Source: Bacteroidota bacterium (GTDB lineage: Bacteria; Bacteroidota; Ignavibacteria; OLB7). Taken from it: DNA of 64,000 nucleotides. The stretch covers positions 75,659-139,658 of the forward strand of contig JAFDZV010000017.1 of NCBI GenBank assembly GCA_018266795.1. The letters are read 5' to 3'. The notes under the pieces are model-generated. The model was not told the DNA's origin. It worked only from the letters and a program-made list of their open reading frames with translations, and did no database searches. How positions within the stretch are numbered: the first letter of the stretch is position 1; every line of letters begins with the position of its first letter. Both the position numbers and the translations under genes were made by a program. Of the stretch, positions 1-9,178 are shown piece after piece.

Positions 1-177
1 GCACAACCTGTCTGCAGCAACCGCGTCCCTTCTCTTCCTTCAAGCTCCGCCGGGAGGCCACCTCTCTGCCGTCATGAGCGCCGCGTGCTGCAGATAGAGC
101 GGAATACATGGCCGTCAATGGTGGGCCAATGCCGTCATGCACCGGTGGCACAACCTGTCTGCAGCAACCGCATCCCT
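1..177. repeat. 30-bp direct repeat, two copies
   Basis: Bases 1-30 and 148-177 are identical except for one base (G versus A at the 25th position). The copies are 147 bp apart and lie in the non-coding DNA before the TonB receptor gene. Copy 1 touches the window edge, so the repeat may extend to the left. I cannot tell whether it is the end of a larger duplication or an interspersed element. Confidence 0.7.
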
Positions 178-293
178 GTCACGCATCACATGTCATCCAC
201 CATTCATCACGCACATCAGGCCGTTCGTCATTCACCATGCGCCGTTCATCATCATATCCTCCGTGATTATCATCAACGGAGAAAACCGGAGGC

Positions 294-301
294 TATATTC
301 G
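294..301 (+). promoter_or_regulatory. Candidate -7 box (TATATTCG) for the TonB receptor
   Basis: TATATTCG fits the Bacteroidota-type -7 consensus TAnnTTTG with the variant C that recurs in this window. It lies about 160 bp before the receptor start. No TTG sits at the ideal 19-21 bp upstream, so the call is weak. Confidence 0.3.
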
Positions 302-462
302 GCCGTACCGGCGGCGGGCATTAATCCGGGAATGAAGATTCGCGTCACCAACGCTCCACATTCAACCTGCTGCATCGCCCGCTCCTGTGGCGCGGCCACG
401 GCCGGCCGGAGCGGGCGGGCGGTCCGGACACGACATCAACTCATAGCAGAGGCTGCCTGGTG

Positions 463-2844
463 ATGACTCGCTTCCTGGTACACAGCCTGCCGATCCTCCT
501 CCTGTCCTTATTCCTTCCCGCAACCAGCGTTCGCGCGCAGGGAAACGATTCGCTTCCGCCGGACCGGGGGGCGCTCACGCAGACGCTGCGGGGGACGCTG
601 CGTGATCGTGCAACACAGGAACCGATTGCCGGCGCAACGGTCACCGTGATCGGCACGAAGCTCGGCGCATTCAGCCGGAGCGACGGATCGTTCCGCATCG
701 AAGGAGTGCCGGTGGGGCGCCAGACGATTCGCATGGCGGCGATCGGATTCGAGCCGGCCGTTACGGATATCATTCTCAGCTCCGGACATCAGGGGGTGAT
801 CGATATGGAGCTGGCCGAATCGGTGGTGCGGCAGAAGGAGGTGGTGATCTCCGGAGCGCGGAACGGCTTCGAGCCGAACAACGACGCCGCGCTCACCAGC
901 ACAAACACGTTCACGATCGATGATGTGCGCCGCTACGCTGGCAGCCGGGAGGATCCGGCGCGCATGGCGCAGAACTTCGCCGGCGTTCTCGGAGCCAGCT
1001 CGCAGCGGAACGACATCATCATCCGCGGCGGTTCACCAACGGAACTGCTGTGGCGCCTGGACGGCATCGATATTCCGAACCCGAACCATTTCGCAACCGA
1101 AGGCGCCACGGGCGGGCCGGTGAATGTGATCAACGCCAACCTGCTCGCCAACAGCGACTTCATCACCGGAGCGTTTCCGGCGGAGTACGGCACGAAGCTC
1201 TCCGGCGTGTTCGACCTGCGAACGCGCCGCGGCAATACCGAACGCTATGAACTCCTTGCGCAGATGGGTTTCAACGGATTCGAAGGAATGGCGGAGGGCC
1301 CGCTGCCGGGCGTTGCCGGGGGATCGTTCATCGCGGACTACAGGAAGTCCACACTCGAAGTGTTCAATGCTCTCGGCATATCCTTCGGTCTCACGGCCAT
1401 CCCGAAGTATCAGGACGCGGTGGTGAAGGCGGATATCCCTCTCTCGGCAAGCGACAACATCGCCGTGACGGCGCTTGGGGGAACGAGCGATATCGCCATC
1501 CTGGCCAGCCGGCAGGACTCCGTCTTCACCGGCGATCAGGATATCAACAACGGAACGGACCTGGGCGTCGCGGGCGCGTCGTGGCAGCATCAATTCTCCG
1601 ACCGCGTTCTCGGGCGGCTCACGGTAAGCACGGTGAACAGCCGCTACCGAACCACTGTGGATTCCGTCACTGCGGACTCCGGCAACCACGTGCTGGGAAC
1701 CGACCCGTGGTTTCAGGCGCACTCCACGGAGGGGTATCACTCCGCAGGATATCGTCTCTCGCTGGCTCCAGCACCGGAACATTACGTTCTGCTGGGGGCG
1801 GAGGTGCGGGATCTGTACTACGATCTCGATGAAGGCCGCACCACGCCGGGCCGCGCAGACAGCGTCCCCTATTCGCTGCGGGGCACTGGGAGCAGCGTAC
1901 AGGGGCTGGGCTTCGTGAGCTGGACCTGGCGTCCCAGCGAGTCGCTGAGGATTGCGGGCGGAGTGTTCGCGGACTATCTGGGGATCAGCCGAAGGCTTTC
2001 GGTGGAGCCTCGCCTCTCCGTGTCGTTTCAGGCGGACGCTACGCAGAGCATCAGCGCCGGCTTCGGGGTTCACCGGCAGCCGCAACCGCTTCTCGCCTAC
2101 TTCGGCAGCCCGGCGAATCGCGATCTGGACTTCACACAATCCGTGCACTACGTGCTTGGCTACACGAACCGGATCGCGGAGGATCTGCTGCTGAAGATCG
2201 AGGGCTACTACAAGATGATCTCCAACGCCCCGGTGGATGCCGATACGGCGAGCGGATTCTCGCTTCTGAACGCCGGCGCGAATTTCGGATCGGTGAACAC
2301 GCACGGCGCGCTTACGAACGCAGGGAGCGGCAGGGCATACGGTACGGAGCTTTCAGTGATGAAGCATTTTTCCAACGGGTGGTACCTGACGGCCACGGGA
2401 TCGCTGTTCCGCCAGTTCTACACCGGCTCCGACGGCATCGAACGGAACGGAGCGTTCGACAACGGCTTCGTCACCAATCTGCTGGCGGGTTACGAAATGG
2501 TGGTATCGCCCAGGCTGACGCTGGAGTTCAGCGGCAAGTACACAGTGGCCGGCGGCGCCCCGTATACGCCGGTGGACGTGGCCGCCTCGCGGATCTACGG
2601 TATTACCGAACCGGACAACGCTCATCCGTTCTCGGAACGCAACCCCGCCTACTCCAGGCTCGATATGCGCGTGGATTTCCGGAACAACCTCGGCACCTGG
2701 TCCATTACGAGCTATGTGTCCGTAGAGAATGTGCTGAACCGGAAGAATGTTCAGGAGCGCGTGTACAACAGACGGTTCGATCGGGTGGACGTGATCAATC
2801 AGCTCGGGATATTTCCGGTGGGAGGAGTTCGGGTGGAGTTCTGA
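463..2844 (+). CDS. TonB-dependent outer-membrane receptor with carboxypeptidase-regulatory-like domain
   Basis: A 793-aa outer-membrane receptor. Residues 1 to about 26 form a Sec signal peptide ending in VRAQ. Residues about 38-118 look like the CarboxypepD_reg-like/SusC-type N-terminal beta domain (GTLRDRATQEPIAGATVTV, then SDGSFRIEGVP). Residues about 120-235 are the plug (DIIIRGGSP, LDGIDIPNPNHF), and the rest is a beta barrel ending in a terminal Phe. It should import a ligand using TonB energy; the ligand is unknown. No SusD-like partner follows, which argues against a standard glycan pair. A GTG three bases upstream is possible, but the ATG at 463 has the better-placed AGAGG. Family is certain, substrate unknown. 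Confidence 0.93.
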   Translation: MTRFLVHSLPILLLSLFLPATSVRAQGNDSLPPDRGALTQTLRGTLRDRATQEPIAGATVTVIGTKLGAFSRSDGSFRIEGVPVGRQTIRMAAIGFEPAVTDIILSSGHQGVIDMELAESVVRQKEVVISGARNGFEPNNDAALTSTNTFTIDDVRRYAGSREDPARMAQNFAGVLGASSQRNDIIIRGGSPTELLWRLDGIDIPNPNHFATEGATGGPVNVINANLLANSDFITGAFPAEYGTKLSGVFDLRTRRGNTERYELLAQMGFNGFEGMAEGPLPGVAGGSFIADYRKSTLEVFNALGISFGLTAIPKYQDAVVKADIPLSASDNIAVTALGGTSDIAILASRQDSVFTGDQDINNGTDLGVAGASWQHQFSDRVLGRLTVSTVNSRYRTTVDSVTADSGNHVLGTDPWFQAHSTEGYHSAGYRLSLAPAPEHYVLLGAEVRDLYYDLDEGRTTPGRADSVPYSLRGTGSSVQGLGFVSWTWRPSESLRIAGGVFADYLGISRRLSVEPRLSVSFQADATQSISAGFGVHRQPQPLLAYFGSPANRDLDFTQSVHYVLGYTNRIAEDLLLKIEGYYKMISNAPVDADTASGFSLLNAGANFGSVNTHGALTNAGSGRAYGTELSVMKHFSNGWYLTATGSLFRQFYTGSDGIERNGAFDNGFVTNLLAGYEMVVSPRLTLEFSGKYTVAGGAPYTPVDVAASRIYGITEPDNAHPFSERNPAYSRLDMRVDFRNNLGTWSITSYVSVENVLNRKNVQERVYNRRFDRVDVINQLGIFPVGGVRVEF

Positions 2845-3662
2845 TCCGGCCGGCATGCGCGGCGGCACGCCGCGTTCCGAACGGGCTGCATCGGACCGCC
2901 TTCACGCCTCTCAACGCGCCCGGCCTCCCTGCCGGCTCCACACGGCTGCAGCACCGTGAACCGCTGCGCCGCTGCACCGCAGACACCGGCTACGATCGCC
3001 GTCGAAATGCCATCCGACAATCAATTCACGACAGCATTACCGAACGCACGCATGGGCGCACCGCTCACGGTAGCCCGCAGTCCGGCGCACCATCCTCGAC
3101 GCACCTCTCCCGGCGAACCACGAGAATCACCCCGCCGAGATAGATCCACACTCCCGAAATATCCGGAATGCAAAATAATCGCCGGCATCCGCTTGCGGGG
3201 AAGCGCGCAGTCGCCGGATACATTCCAGGCGGCGTCACCATATTACACGACATATATCGACAGGATAATATTCAGCGATTCACCAGAGCATCACCCACGT
3301 AATTACCATGCTAACGATCCGGATGGCGCAGCACGAATGCAGAAGAGAAAATATACCATGCGGCATCGGCATCAGTGCTCCAGAAAACCGGCACTGCAAG
3401 CGTTTCGAAGAAGCAGAGCAAGGCGGGAGAAGTTTTCGGGATATACAGTGAATAATATTGCACCATGTATTGTTTCCCCCGAGATCTCCGGCGATAATCC
3501 CGACACAATTCTCCGGATGCTCCGGAACGACATATTGCCTTCGGCCAGGCACACAACAACGGGCCTGCGTGGTGCATGAAGCCATGCGTTTGGCGCACGC
3601 CGCACGGCAGCCATGCGGGGTTCCGAATCAACCCATCGACTTACTACATGGAGAGATACACC
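2845..3662. other. Non-coding stretch of about 820 bp
   Basis: No open frame here has protein-like composition or a recognisable motif. The right half (about 3150-3560) is visibly more AT-rich than the flanking genes and may hold the promoter and leader of the secreted-protein gene at 3663. A short G+C-rich hairpin (2857-2864 with 2868-2875) follows the TonB receptor stop, but it has no T-tract. Confidence 0.6.
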
Positions 3663-4274
3663 ATGACACGTACAGTAAAACGGCTGCTGCTGGTGGTGGC
3701 GTTCGCGTTGGTCGGCATTGCCGCCACGCAGGGAACGGCAACCGCGCAGTTCAATTATACCTGCATCGTCAACAACGGCTACAAGTGCTATGTCATTTTC
3801 GATCCGTGCGGCCGCATCATCGCGATCAAGTGTCTTTGCGGATCAACCGGTTCCGGCACCTTCACAACGCCGCGGGCAATTCCATTCGCCGGCCCGTTGA
3901 ACGTTGCCCTGACGCCGGTTTCCGTGAACGTAACGCTTGTGGATGCGCAGTACGGCACAATCACGACCCGGTTGAAGCTCAATGCAACCACCCCGGTCAC
4001 ATCGATCGTGTCGAACAATCCGCCGAACAGATATCCCGCAACCGGGCGAATTCAGTTCTATGCAGATGCGACGCTGGAATCGAAGCCGGGAATCATTTAT
4101 ACCAGCAGAACCCCGCTGACATTCGTCAGCACCAGCCTTCAGTCCGTGGATCCGTTCAACAACGAGGTGTTCGTTCTTACGAAGGACGTCGAATTCTACA
4201 ACGCCGCGGACCCGGCGCAGGTTACGCAGTTCAAGCTGCAGGCCAACTCAACCAACGTGACGCTCGGCTCATAG
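3663..4274 (+). CDS. Secreted protein of unknown function, paralogue of the next gene
   Basis: A 203-aa protein. Residues 1 to about 29 form a signal peptide (basic MTRTVKR, hydrophobic core, cleavage near ATAQ). The mature N-terminus is rich in Cys (YTCIVNNGYKCYVIFDPCG, then KCLCGS), followed by a Thr/Asn/Val-rich region that looks all-beta. It aligns along its length with the gene at 4523: same first residues, the FDPCG block, a shared central block (SKPGI, SRTPL), and the same NVTLG end. I recognise no family. The start at 3663 is chosen because the paralogue begins with the same residues; an in-frame ATG at 3648 would add MERYT. No T9SS tail is visible. Likely periplasmic or extracellular. 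Confidence 0.8.
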   Translation: MTRTVKRLLLVVAFALVGIAATQGTATAQFNYTCIVNNGYKCYVIFDPCGRIIAIKCLCGSTGSGTFTTPRAIPFAGPLNVALTPVSVNVTLVDAQYGTITTRLKLNATTPVTSIVSNNPPNRYPATGRIQFYADATLESKPGIIYTSRTPLTFVSTSLQSVDPFNNEVFVLTKDVEFYNAADPAQVTQFKLQANSTNVTLGS

Positions 4275-4449
4275 CGAGCGCGAATCGGCGCGGCGCCGGA
4301 GGGATGGGGAGGGTATTCGTACTCGCGCCCATCGGCCGGCCTCCCACGCCGCTGTGCATCCACCGATTGTGAATGCATGAATGTTATCGCGCCTCTGGCC
4401 GAGGCTCACTATGACGAGGCGTACCTGAATGCGAGCGATCAATACGGAA

Positions 4450-4457
4450 TATGTTGC
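4450..4457 (+). promoter_or_regulatory. Candidate -7 box (TATGTTGC)
   Basis: A TAnnTTGC box 66 bp before the start of the second secreted-protein gene. No clear -33 element is seen. Confidence 0.3.
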
Positions 4458-4522
4458 GCCATGATCCGCTCGCCGCGAGACGCCCGCCAATTCTTCACTC
4501 GCTCTTGAAGGAGAAACCTGCT

Positions 4523-5227
4523 ATGACACATACAGTAAAACGGCTGCTGCTCCTGGCAACGTTCGTTGCCATCGGCATGGCTGGCGCAAACGCACTCGCG
4601 GTTGCGCAGACATATACCTGCACCATCATCAACGGGTGCAAGTGCTATCTCATTTTCGATCCCTGCGGCAACCTGATCGGCATCAACTGCAATTGCGGCA
4701 GCAGCGGCAGCGGAACGTTCAACACCGTTCCGGTTCCGCGCGCTCACGGGCCGATGGGAGGGAATAATTTCACACGGCTCGGCAATGACGACGCTCCGCC
4801 GCCTGCCGGGCAGGACCTGCTGAACGTAACGCTCTCGCCTACGGATATCTCCGTGAATCTGTTCGATCAGACGCTGGGCAACGTCCATACATCGCTGGAC
4901 CAGTCCAGGACATCGCCGAACACGACGATCGTCTCGAACTCCGAGACGAGCACCTACCCTGCAACGGGCATCATCAACTTCTACGCGAATGCAACGCTGG
5001 CCTCGAAGCCGGGAATCGTGTACCAGAGCAGAACGCCTCTGCAGTTCACGAACTCCAGCCTCACCTCGTTCAATCCCTTCGTGAACGAGACGTTCCAGCT
5101 TGCGGCCGATGTCGAGTTCTACGACTCTGCGGATCTCTCGCAGTCCACGGCGTTCACGCTCCGGGCCGAGGGAACGAATGTGACGCTCGGCGCAGCCACC
5201 AGGCCGGGGGCGCAGGGACTGCACTAG
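4523..5227 (+). CDS. Secreted protein of unknown function, paralogue of the preceding gene
   Basis: A 234-aa protein with a signal peptide (MTHTVKRLLLLATF, cleavage near AVAQ) and a mature N-terminus carrying the same Cys pattern as its neighbour (YTCTIINGCKCYLIFDPCG, CNCGSSGSG). It has an extra stretch of about 30 residues (near residues 74-100, containing HGPMGGNNF) that the 3663 product lacks. The C-terminus again ends near NVTLG. An AAGGAG ribosome site lies about 10 nt before the ATG, which decides the start against an upstream frame extension. The two genes are a tandem duplication. The function is unknown; a small surface or matrix protein is one possibility. Confidence 0.82.
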   Translation: MTHTVKRLLLLATFVAIGMAGANALAVAQTYTCTIINGCKCYLIFDPCGNLIGINCNCGSSGSGTFNTVPVPRAHGPMGGNNFTRLGNDDAPPPAGQDLLNVTLSPTDISVNLFDQTLGNVHTSLDQSRTSPNTTIVSNSETSTYPATGIINFYANATLASKPGIVYQSRTPLQFTNSSLTSFNPFVNETFQLAADVEFYDSADLSQSTAFTLRAEGTNVTLGAATRPGAQGLH

Positions 5228-5310
5228 AAATATCCCTGCCCGGCACGCGGCCGTAGATGAGATGATGGCATTTCCCGTTCATCGATGACGGCCGCTTCGC
5301 ACAACCCTGA

Positions 5311-5370
5311 GCCGCCTCGCCACGATGCATGCCGGAAGAAATTCCGACGATCGTGCGGGGCGGCTTCATT
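5311..5370 (+). terminator. Long imperfect hairpin followed by T-rich bases
   Basis: Arms starting GCCGCC..CACGAT (5311) and ending ATCGTG..GGCGGC (5364) can pair, with an inner CCGGAA/TTCCG stem and a GAAA loop. TTCATTGTT follows. It lies between the 4523 gene and the next promoter, so it probably ends the secreted-protein transcript. Confidence 0.5.
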
Positions 5371-5481
5371 GTTCACGTACCGCCGGCTGTCCGGGCGGGC
5401 GCGACGATCGGAATTCGTGACGCGCAATCATGACCGGCAATCATCACTCCGGAATCCCGTCAGCGATCCAACTCCTCTTGG

Positions 5482-5489
5482 TATCTTCG
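5482..5489 (+). promoter_or_regulatory. Candidate -7 box (TATCTTCG)
   Basis: TATCTTCG lies 76 bp before the channel gene start. The same octamer recurs before the methyltransferase (6867) and hslU (54423) genes, which supports it as a genome-wide promoter element. Confidence 0.35.
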
Positions 5490-5557
5490 CCGGATAATTT
5501 CCCGGTCGCCGCGCTCTCCTCCACCCCGGGCGCACATTCACCAAACAGCCAGCCGTG

Positions 5558-6631
5558 ATGACGACAGCAGGCTCAATCATTCGGCGCATTCTGCCGTACG
5601 CATCGATAATTCTGCTCGGCCTACCGGCGCGTCCATCGTGGGCGCAGGACACACCCGGAGGTGGAAGCATTCAGCAGGCGAAGCCCCCGGCCTCCTCGGC
5701 GGCCGACGGGAAAGCCACGGAGGAAGGGCCATCCCATCCGGACACCTGCCACATCGGTCTCTACATCCTGTCACTGTACGACTTCGACTATCCGAACAAT
5801 GCCTTCACGTCGGACTTCTGGATGTGGTTCACCTACAGCCGCGACAGTCTGGACCCGTTGAAGTCCGCGGAGGTTACGAACGCGAAGTCGTACGCATACT
5901 CGAACTCCTCCACGGAGAAGAAGAAGGGATTGATGTGGGGAGCACAGAAGTGCAAGGCCACGGTGCGGGAGACGTGGGACATCCGCGATTTCCCGTTCGA
6001 CCATCAGGTGCTGCGCATCGAGATCGAGGATGCGGACAAGGATACGTCGGAGTTGATCTACGTGCCCGATGTCGCGCAGAGCAAGATCGATCCGCGCGTG
6101 ACACTGGACGGCTGGAAAATCTCCGGCATGCGGTTCGTGCGCCATGATGCGCGCTACAACACGAACTACGGCGACCCGGAGCTTGCGGCGTCCAGCACAT
6201 ATCCCGGCGTTGTGGCGATCGTTGAACTGCAGCGCGAGGGTGCGGCCCTCTTCTTCAAGCTCTTTACCGGCGTCTACGTTGCCTTCGCCATCAGCATGAT
6301 GGTGTTCTTCTTCGACGAAACGGAGATCGGAACCCGGTTCAGCCTGCTGGTGGGCGCAATGTTTGCGGCCGTGGCCAACAAGTATATCGTGGATTCGTTT
6401 CTGCCGATGTCCGTTGGCTTCACGCTGGTTGACGGCATTCACGTGATGACCTTCGTCTACATCCTGCTTGCCGGCTGTATCTCCGTGTTCGTGATGCACT
6501 ACCAGCGGAAGACCGGCGCGCAGCATGAGCACGGTGCGTTTGTGGCACGGCGCATCGATCGCTATGCATTCATCACGCTCCTTCTCTCCTACATCGGGAT
6601 CAACGCGTTCTACCTTGTGCGCGCATCGTGA
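5558..6631 (+). CDS. Pentameric ligand-gated ion channel (Cys-loop superfamily) homologue
   Basis: A 357-aa membrane protein. A signal peptide (residues 1 to about 25, ending in SWAQ) precedes a beta-rich extracellular domain (about 50-225) containing the family hallmark WDIRDFPFDHQVL near residue 140. This is the Cys-loop region, without the paired cysteines, as in other prokaryotic members. Four hydrophobic helices follow at about 227-251, 260-283, 291-315 and 334-355, the M1-M4 pattern. There is no large M3-M4 intracellular loop, again a bacterial trait. It probably sits in the inner membrane as a pentamer with its sensor domain in the periplasm. Ligand and ion selectivity cannot be read from sequence. 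A GTG at 5555 is an alternative start. Confidence 0.85.
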   Translation: MTTAGSIIRRILPYASIILLGLPARPSWAQDTPGGGSIQQAKPPASSAADGKATEEGPSHPDTCHIGLYILSLYDFDYPNNAFTSDFWMWFTYSRDSLDPLKSAEVTNAKSYAYSNSSTEKKKGLMWGAQKCKATVRETWDIRDFPFDHQVLRIEIEDADKDTSELIYVPDVAQSKIDPRVTLDGWKISGMRFVRHDARYNTNYGDPELAASSTYPGVVAIVELQREGAALFFKLFTGVYVAFAISMMVFFFDETEIGTRFSLLVGAMFAAVANKYIVDSFLPMSVGFTLVDGIHVMTFVYILLAGCISVFVMHYQRKTGAQHEHGAFVARRIDRYAFITLLLSYIGINAFYLVRAS

Positions 6632-7052
6632 GTGATGGTGACATACGTGCGTGCCGCGGTACGCCGAGGCCGCTCCCTGCAGGAAGCTCGAGGAGAGAAC
6701 GGATGCCGGCGGGCTACAGACAGGACGGCGCGAAGAGCAATCATGGCCGGGCCCGGCAATCAGCTACCCTCAACTCCATCGGCCGGCTGCCACCGACATT
6801 TCCATCCGGCGCTGCACGCGGAGCCACTCCGCCGCCCGAATGCTTGGCCGCGGGGACCACTTGGCGTATCTTCGGCGCCGACGCTGCAGGCTGCGGTGCA
6901 TGATCCGAACAGCCTGCCCGCTGCGTTCCGCATGCCTCTTCCGCAGGATCTCACCGAATGCTCCGTTCCGCGGCAGCGCCGCGCGAAATCGCTGCCGGTG
7001 CGATGGCACCGCGGCGACGGACGCGGCGACAACACGAATCTTCCCCCCCGAT
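6632..7052. other. Intergenic region with a promoter
   Basis: About 420 bp with no convincing gene. An open frame runs through it into the methyltransferase, but its residues are unlike protein and nothing matches the family before residue 1 of the 7053 start. It contains the promoter candidate at 6844-6874. Confidence 0.6.
6844..6874 (+). promoter_or_regulatory. Candidate promoter TTG-N20-TATCTTCG
   Basis: TTG at 6844-6846 and TATCTTCG at 6867-6874 are separated by exactly 20 bp, the spacing expected of Bacteroidota-type -33/-7 promoters. The start codon of the methyltransferase is 179 bp downstream. Confidence 0.45.
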
Positions 7053-7844
7053 ATGCTTTACGACGATCAGGCAACAACGTACGACATGCGCGCCGGCATC
7101 CCGCAGCCTGCGACGGAGGCCGTTGCGGAGGCTCTCGTGGAGATCACGGGAGCCGGACCCGGCACCAGCATCCTCGAGGTTGGCGCGGGGACCGGCCTGT
7201 TCAGCATTCCATTGATTCAACGTTCGGTTCGCTATACCGCGTTCGATCGCTCCGCCGCAATGATCGGTGTACTGCGCGAGAAGGTGGCCCGTGAGGGTCT
7301 GCCTGCCGCGATCGTTGTCTCGGACGGCAACGCGGCATGGCCCGCGGACGACGCCAGCATCTCCGTTGTCTTCTCCGTACGCGCCCTGCATCATCTGGAA
7401 CCGGACCATGTGCTGAACGAGCTGCATCGCGTTCTTCGCCCGAATGGTAGCTGGCTTGCCGTTGGCCGCGTGCGGCGCCCCGCGGACTCGCCCAGTTCCG
7501 TGATGCGGCGCAGGATGCGCTGGCTGGTACAACAGGCCGGCTACGAGGCTCGCAACCACGAAGCACGGATGGAAACGGTGTTCGCGGCATTGGAAGCCGA
7601 AGGCGGCCAGCGCCTGGAGCCGCGCACGGTTGCGCGCTGGACCCGCATGCACCGACCGGCGGACTCGCTTGCATCGTGGGAGGGAAAGGAGGGGCTGGCC
7701 GGTCTCGAGCTCCCGCAGGAAGCGAAGGGAGCGATCCTCGCGGATCTGCGTGCATGGGCCGGGGCCGAGTTCGGCAGGATCGATGCACCGGCCGAGCAGG
7801 AGGAATTTTTCGAGTTGACGGCAATCAACGTGACGTTTTCATGA
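7053..7844 (+). CDS. Class I SAM-dependent methyltransferase
   Basis: A 263-aa protein. Motif I (ILEVGAGTGLFS) near residues 40-50 is the SAM-binding glycine loop. An acidic residue follows at the next strand end (TAFDRS), and motif IV/post-IV is visible (FSVRALHHL, LNELHRVLRPNG). This is the Methyltransf_11/25 type found in ubiquinone/menaquinone-like and small-molecule methyltransferases. The C-terminal 110 residues are charged and helical and probably form the substrate-binding lid. The substrate cannot be inferred. The ATG at 7053 opens directly on the conserved YDDQATTYD segment typical of the family N-terminus. The gene stands alone. Confidence 0.85.
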   Translation: MLYDDQATTYDMRAGIPQPATEAVAEALVEITGAGPGTSILEVGAGTGLFSIPLIQRSVRYTAFDRSAAMIGVLREKVAREGLPAAIVVSDGNAAWPADDASISVVFSVRALHHLEPDHVLNELHRVLRPNGSWLAVGRVRRPADSPSSVMRRRMRWLVQQAGYEARNHEARMETVFAALEAEGGQRLEPRTVARWTRMHRPADSLASWEGKEGLAGLELPQEAKGAILADLRAWAGAEFGRIDAPAEQEEFFELTAINVTFS

Positions 7845-8199
7845 ACGCGGGGTACAGTGTGATGGCGAAGTGGAAGGCGCCGATGCCGGGTGGCCGCCAG
7901 GAACCGCCGGTCCGCGCACCTGCTCTCTCTTCCGCCCGATGTCATCCTGCTCCGGCAACCGATCGTGCGCACACGGCGGTGGTGCCGTTCGCAGACGGAT
8001 GCGCCCGCACGGCGGGCACCGGCACGATCTGTGCGCCTGCACGGACATCGCGCTCCGGCGGCCATCGTGTTCTCGCGGAGTACGCTTCGCGATGACTGCA
8101 GACCAACGTCCGGCACGTCCGGGCATTCCAAGCCCACGTCCCTTCGCCGCCGGTTCGCGCGGCAAAGGAATTCTCCGGTAGAACGCCTCAGGAACACCC
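7845..8199. other. Intergenic region before the Mos operon
   Basis: About 355 bp with no protein-like frame. It should hold the promoter of the mosB-like gene, but I see no clear -33/-7 pair. It may also contain a leader that responds to metal; I can identify no known riboswitch. Confidence 0.5.
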
Positions 8200-9015
8200 A
8201 TGCAGAATATGCTGTTAACCGAACTGGGCCAGGCGCTCGTCAACGGCAACCTGACCGATGCCGAGCTGCAGGCTCGTACGGACACCCAGTCCGTGCTCCA
8301 GATTCTTCCCGACGCCAATGTTGTCAAGGTGGGCGGGCAGAGCTTCATCGATCGCGGCCGCGCGGCCGTGTTCCCATTGATCGAGGAGATCGTGGAGAAC
8401 CTGGGGCGCCACAAGATGATCATCGGCACCGGCGCCGGCACGCGTGCGCGCCATGCCTACAGCGTCGGCATCGATCTTGGCATGCCGACCGGCGTGCTGA
8501 GTGTGCTGGGAACGTTCGTGAGCATGCAGAACGCACGCATGCTCCACTATCTGCTTGCGAAGCATGGCATTCCGTTCATCGAGCCCGCGCAGTTCCCGCA
8601 GCTTCCGCTCTATCTCGAGGAGCGCGGAGCCGTGATCTTCTTCGGAATGCCCCCCTATACATTCTGGCAGAAGAATCCGGAGGTGGGCCGCATCCCGCCG
8701 CATCGCACGGACACCGGATGCTATCTCATCAGCGAAGTGTTCGCCACGAAATCCATGATCTTTGTGAAGGACGAGGACGGCCTTTATACGGCCGATCCGA
8801 AGAAGGAGAAGAACGCAAGGTTCATCCCGCGCATCACGGTTGCGGAACTGCTGGCGATGGATCTGGAGGATATCGTGGTGGAGCGCGCCGTGCTGGATCT
8901 GATGCAGAATGCGGAGAGCAGCCGCTCCATCAGAGTCATCAACGGACTGGTGAAGGGGAATCTTACGCGCGCACTCGAGGGGGAGGATGTCGGCACGCTG
9001 ATCACGATGGATTGA
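8200..9015 (+). CDS. mosB: Molybdenum storage protein, beta (MosB-like) subunit
   Basis: A 271-aa member of the amino-acid kinase (UMP-kinase-like) fold. It resembles the beta subunit of the Azotobacter molybdenum/tungsten storage protein: LPDANVVKVGGQSFIDRGRA, then GTGAGTRARHAYSVG, MPPYTFW, IPPHRTDTGCY, IFVKDEDGLYTADPKK and NGLVKGNLTRALEGEDVGT. In the known protein three alpha and three beta subunits form a cage that packs molybdate or tungstate into polyoxometalate clusters using ATP. Length fits the family. AGGAA lies 8 nt before the ATG. The paralogous alpha-like subunit follows 163 bp downstream. UMP kinase itself is less likely given the paired genes and the MosB-specific blocks. Confidence 0.85.
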   Translation: MQNMLLTELGQALVNGNLTDAELQARTDTQSVLQILPDANVVKVGGQSFIDRGRAAVFPLIEEIVENLGRHKMIIGTGAGTRARHAYSVGIDLGMPTGVLSVLGTFVSMQNARMLHYLLAKHGIPFIEPAQFPQLPLYLEERGAVIFFGMPPYTFWQKNPEVGRIPPHRTDTGCYLISEVFATKSMIFVKDEDGLYTADPKKEKNARFIPRITVAELLAMDLEDIVVERAVLDLMQNAESSRSIRVINGLVKGNLTRALEGEDVGTLITMD

Positions 9016-9043
9016 CGGCGGGATGATTGGCGGCGACAGTGCG

Positions 9044-9071
9044 TTGACACTCCGCGCCCCACACGTACAGT
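9044..9071 (+). promoter_or_regulatory. Possible promoter TTGACA-N16-TACAGT
   Basis: A perfect TTGACA (9044-9049) is followed after 16 bp by TACAGT. It would give the mosA-like gene its own start site. The pair resembles proteobacterial sigma-70 promoters more than the TAnnTTyG boxes elsewhere, so its activity in this host is uncertain. Confidence 0.3.
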
Positions 9072-9079
9072 TCCTATCG

Positions 9080-9139
9080 AAACCGGAATGCGCTTGGGAG
9101 CCTGCAGGGCCCTGCAGCGCCGAATGTCGGGAACTCTGA
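9080..9139. repeat. 60-bp intergenic repeat with palindromic core (copy 1)
   Basis: This block is alignable over about 58 bp with 14663-14722. Its centre is a perfect 16-bp palindrome, CTGCAGGGCCCTGCAG (9102-9117). It lies between the two mos genes, in their presumed mRNA leader. See the matching entry and finding. Confidence 0.55.
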
Positions 9140-9178
9140 CGGCGGACCATGGAACAACCAATCAGGAGAACATAGATC

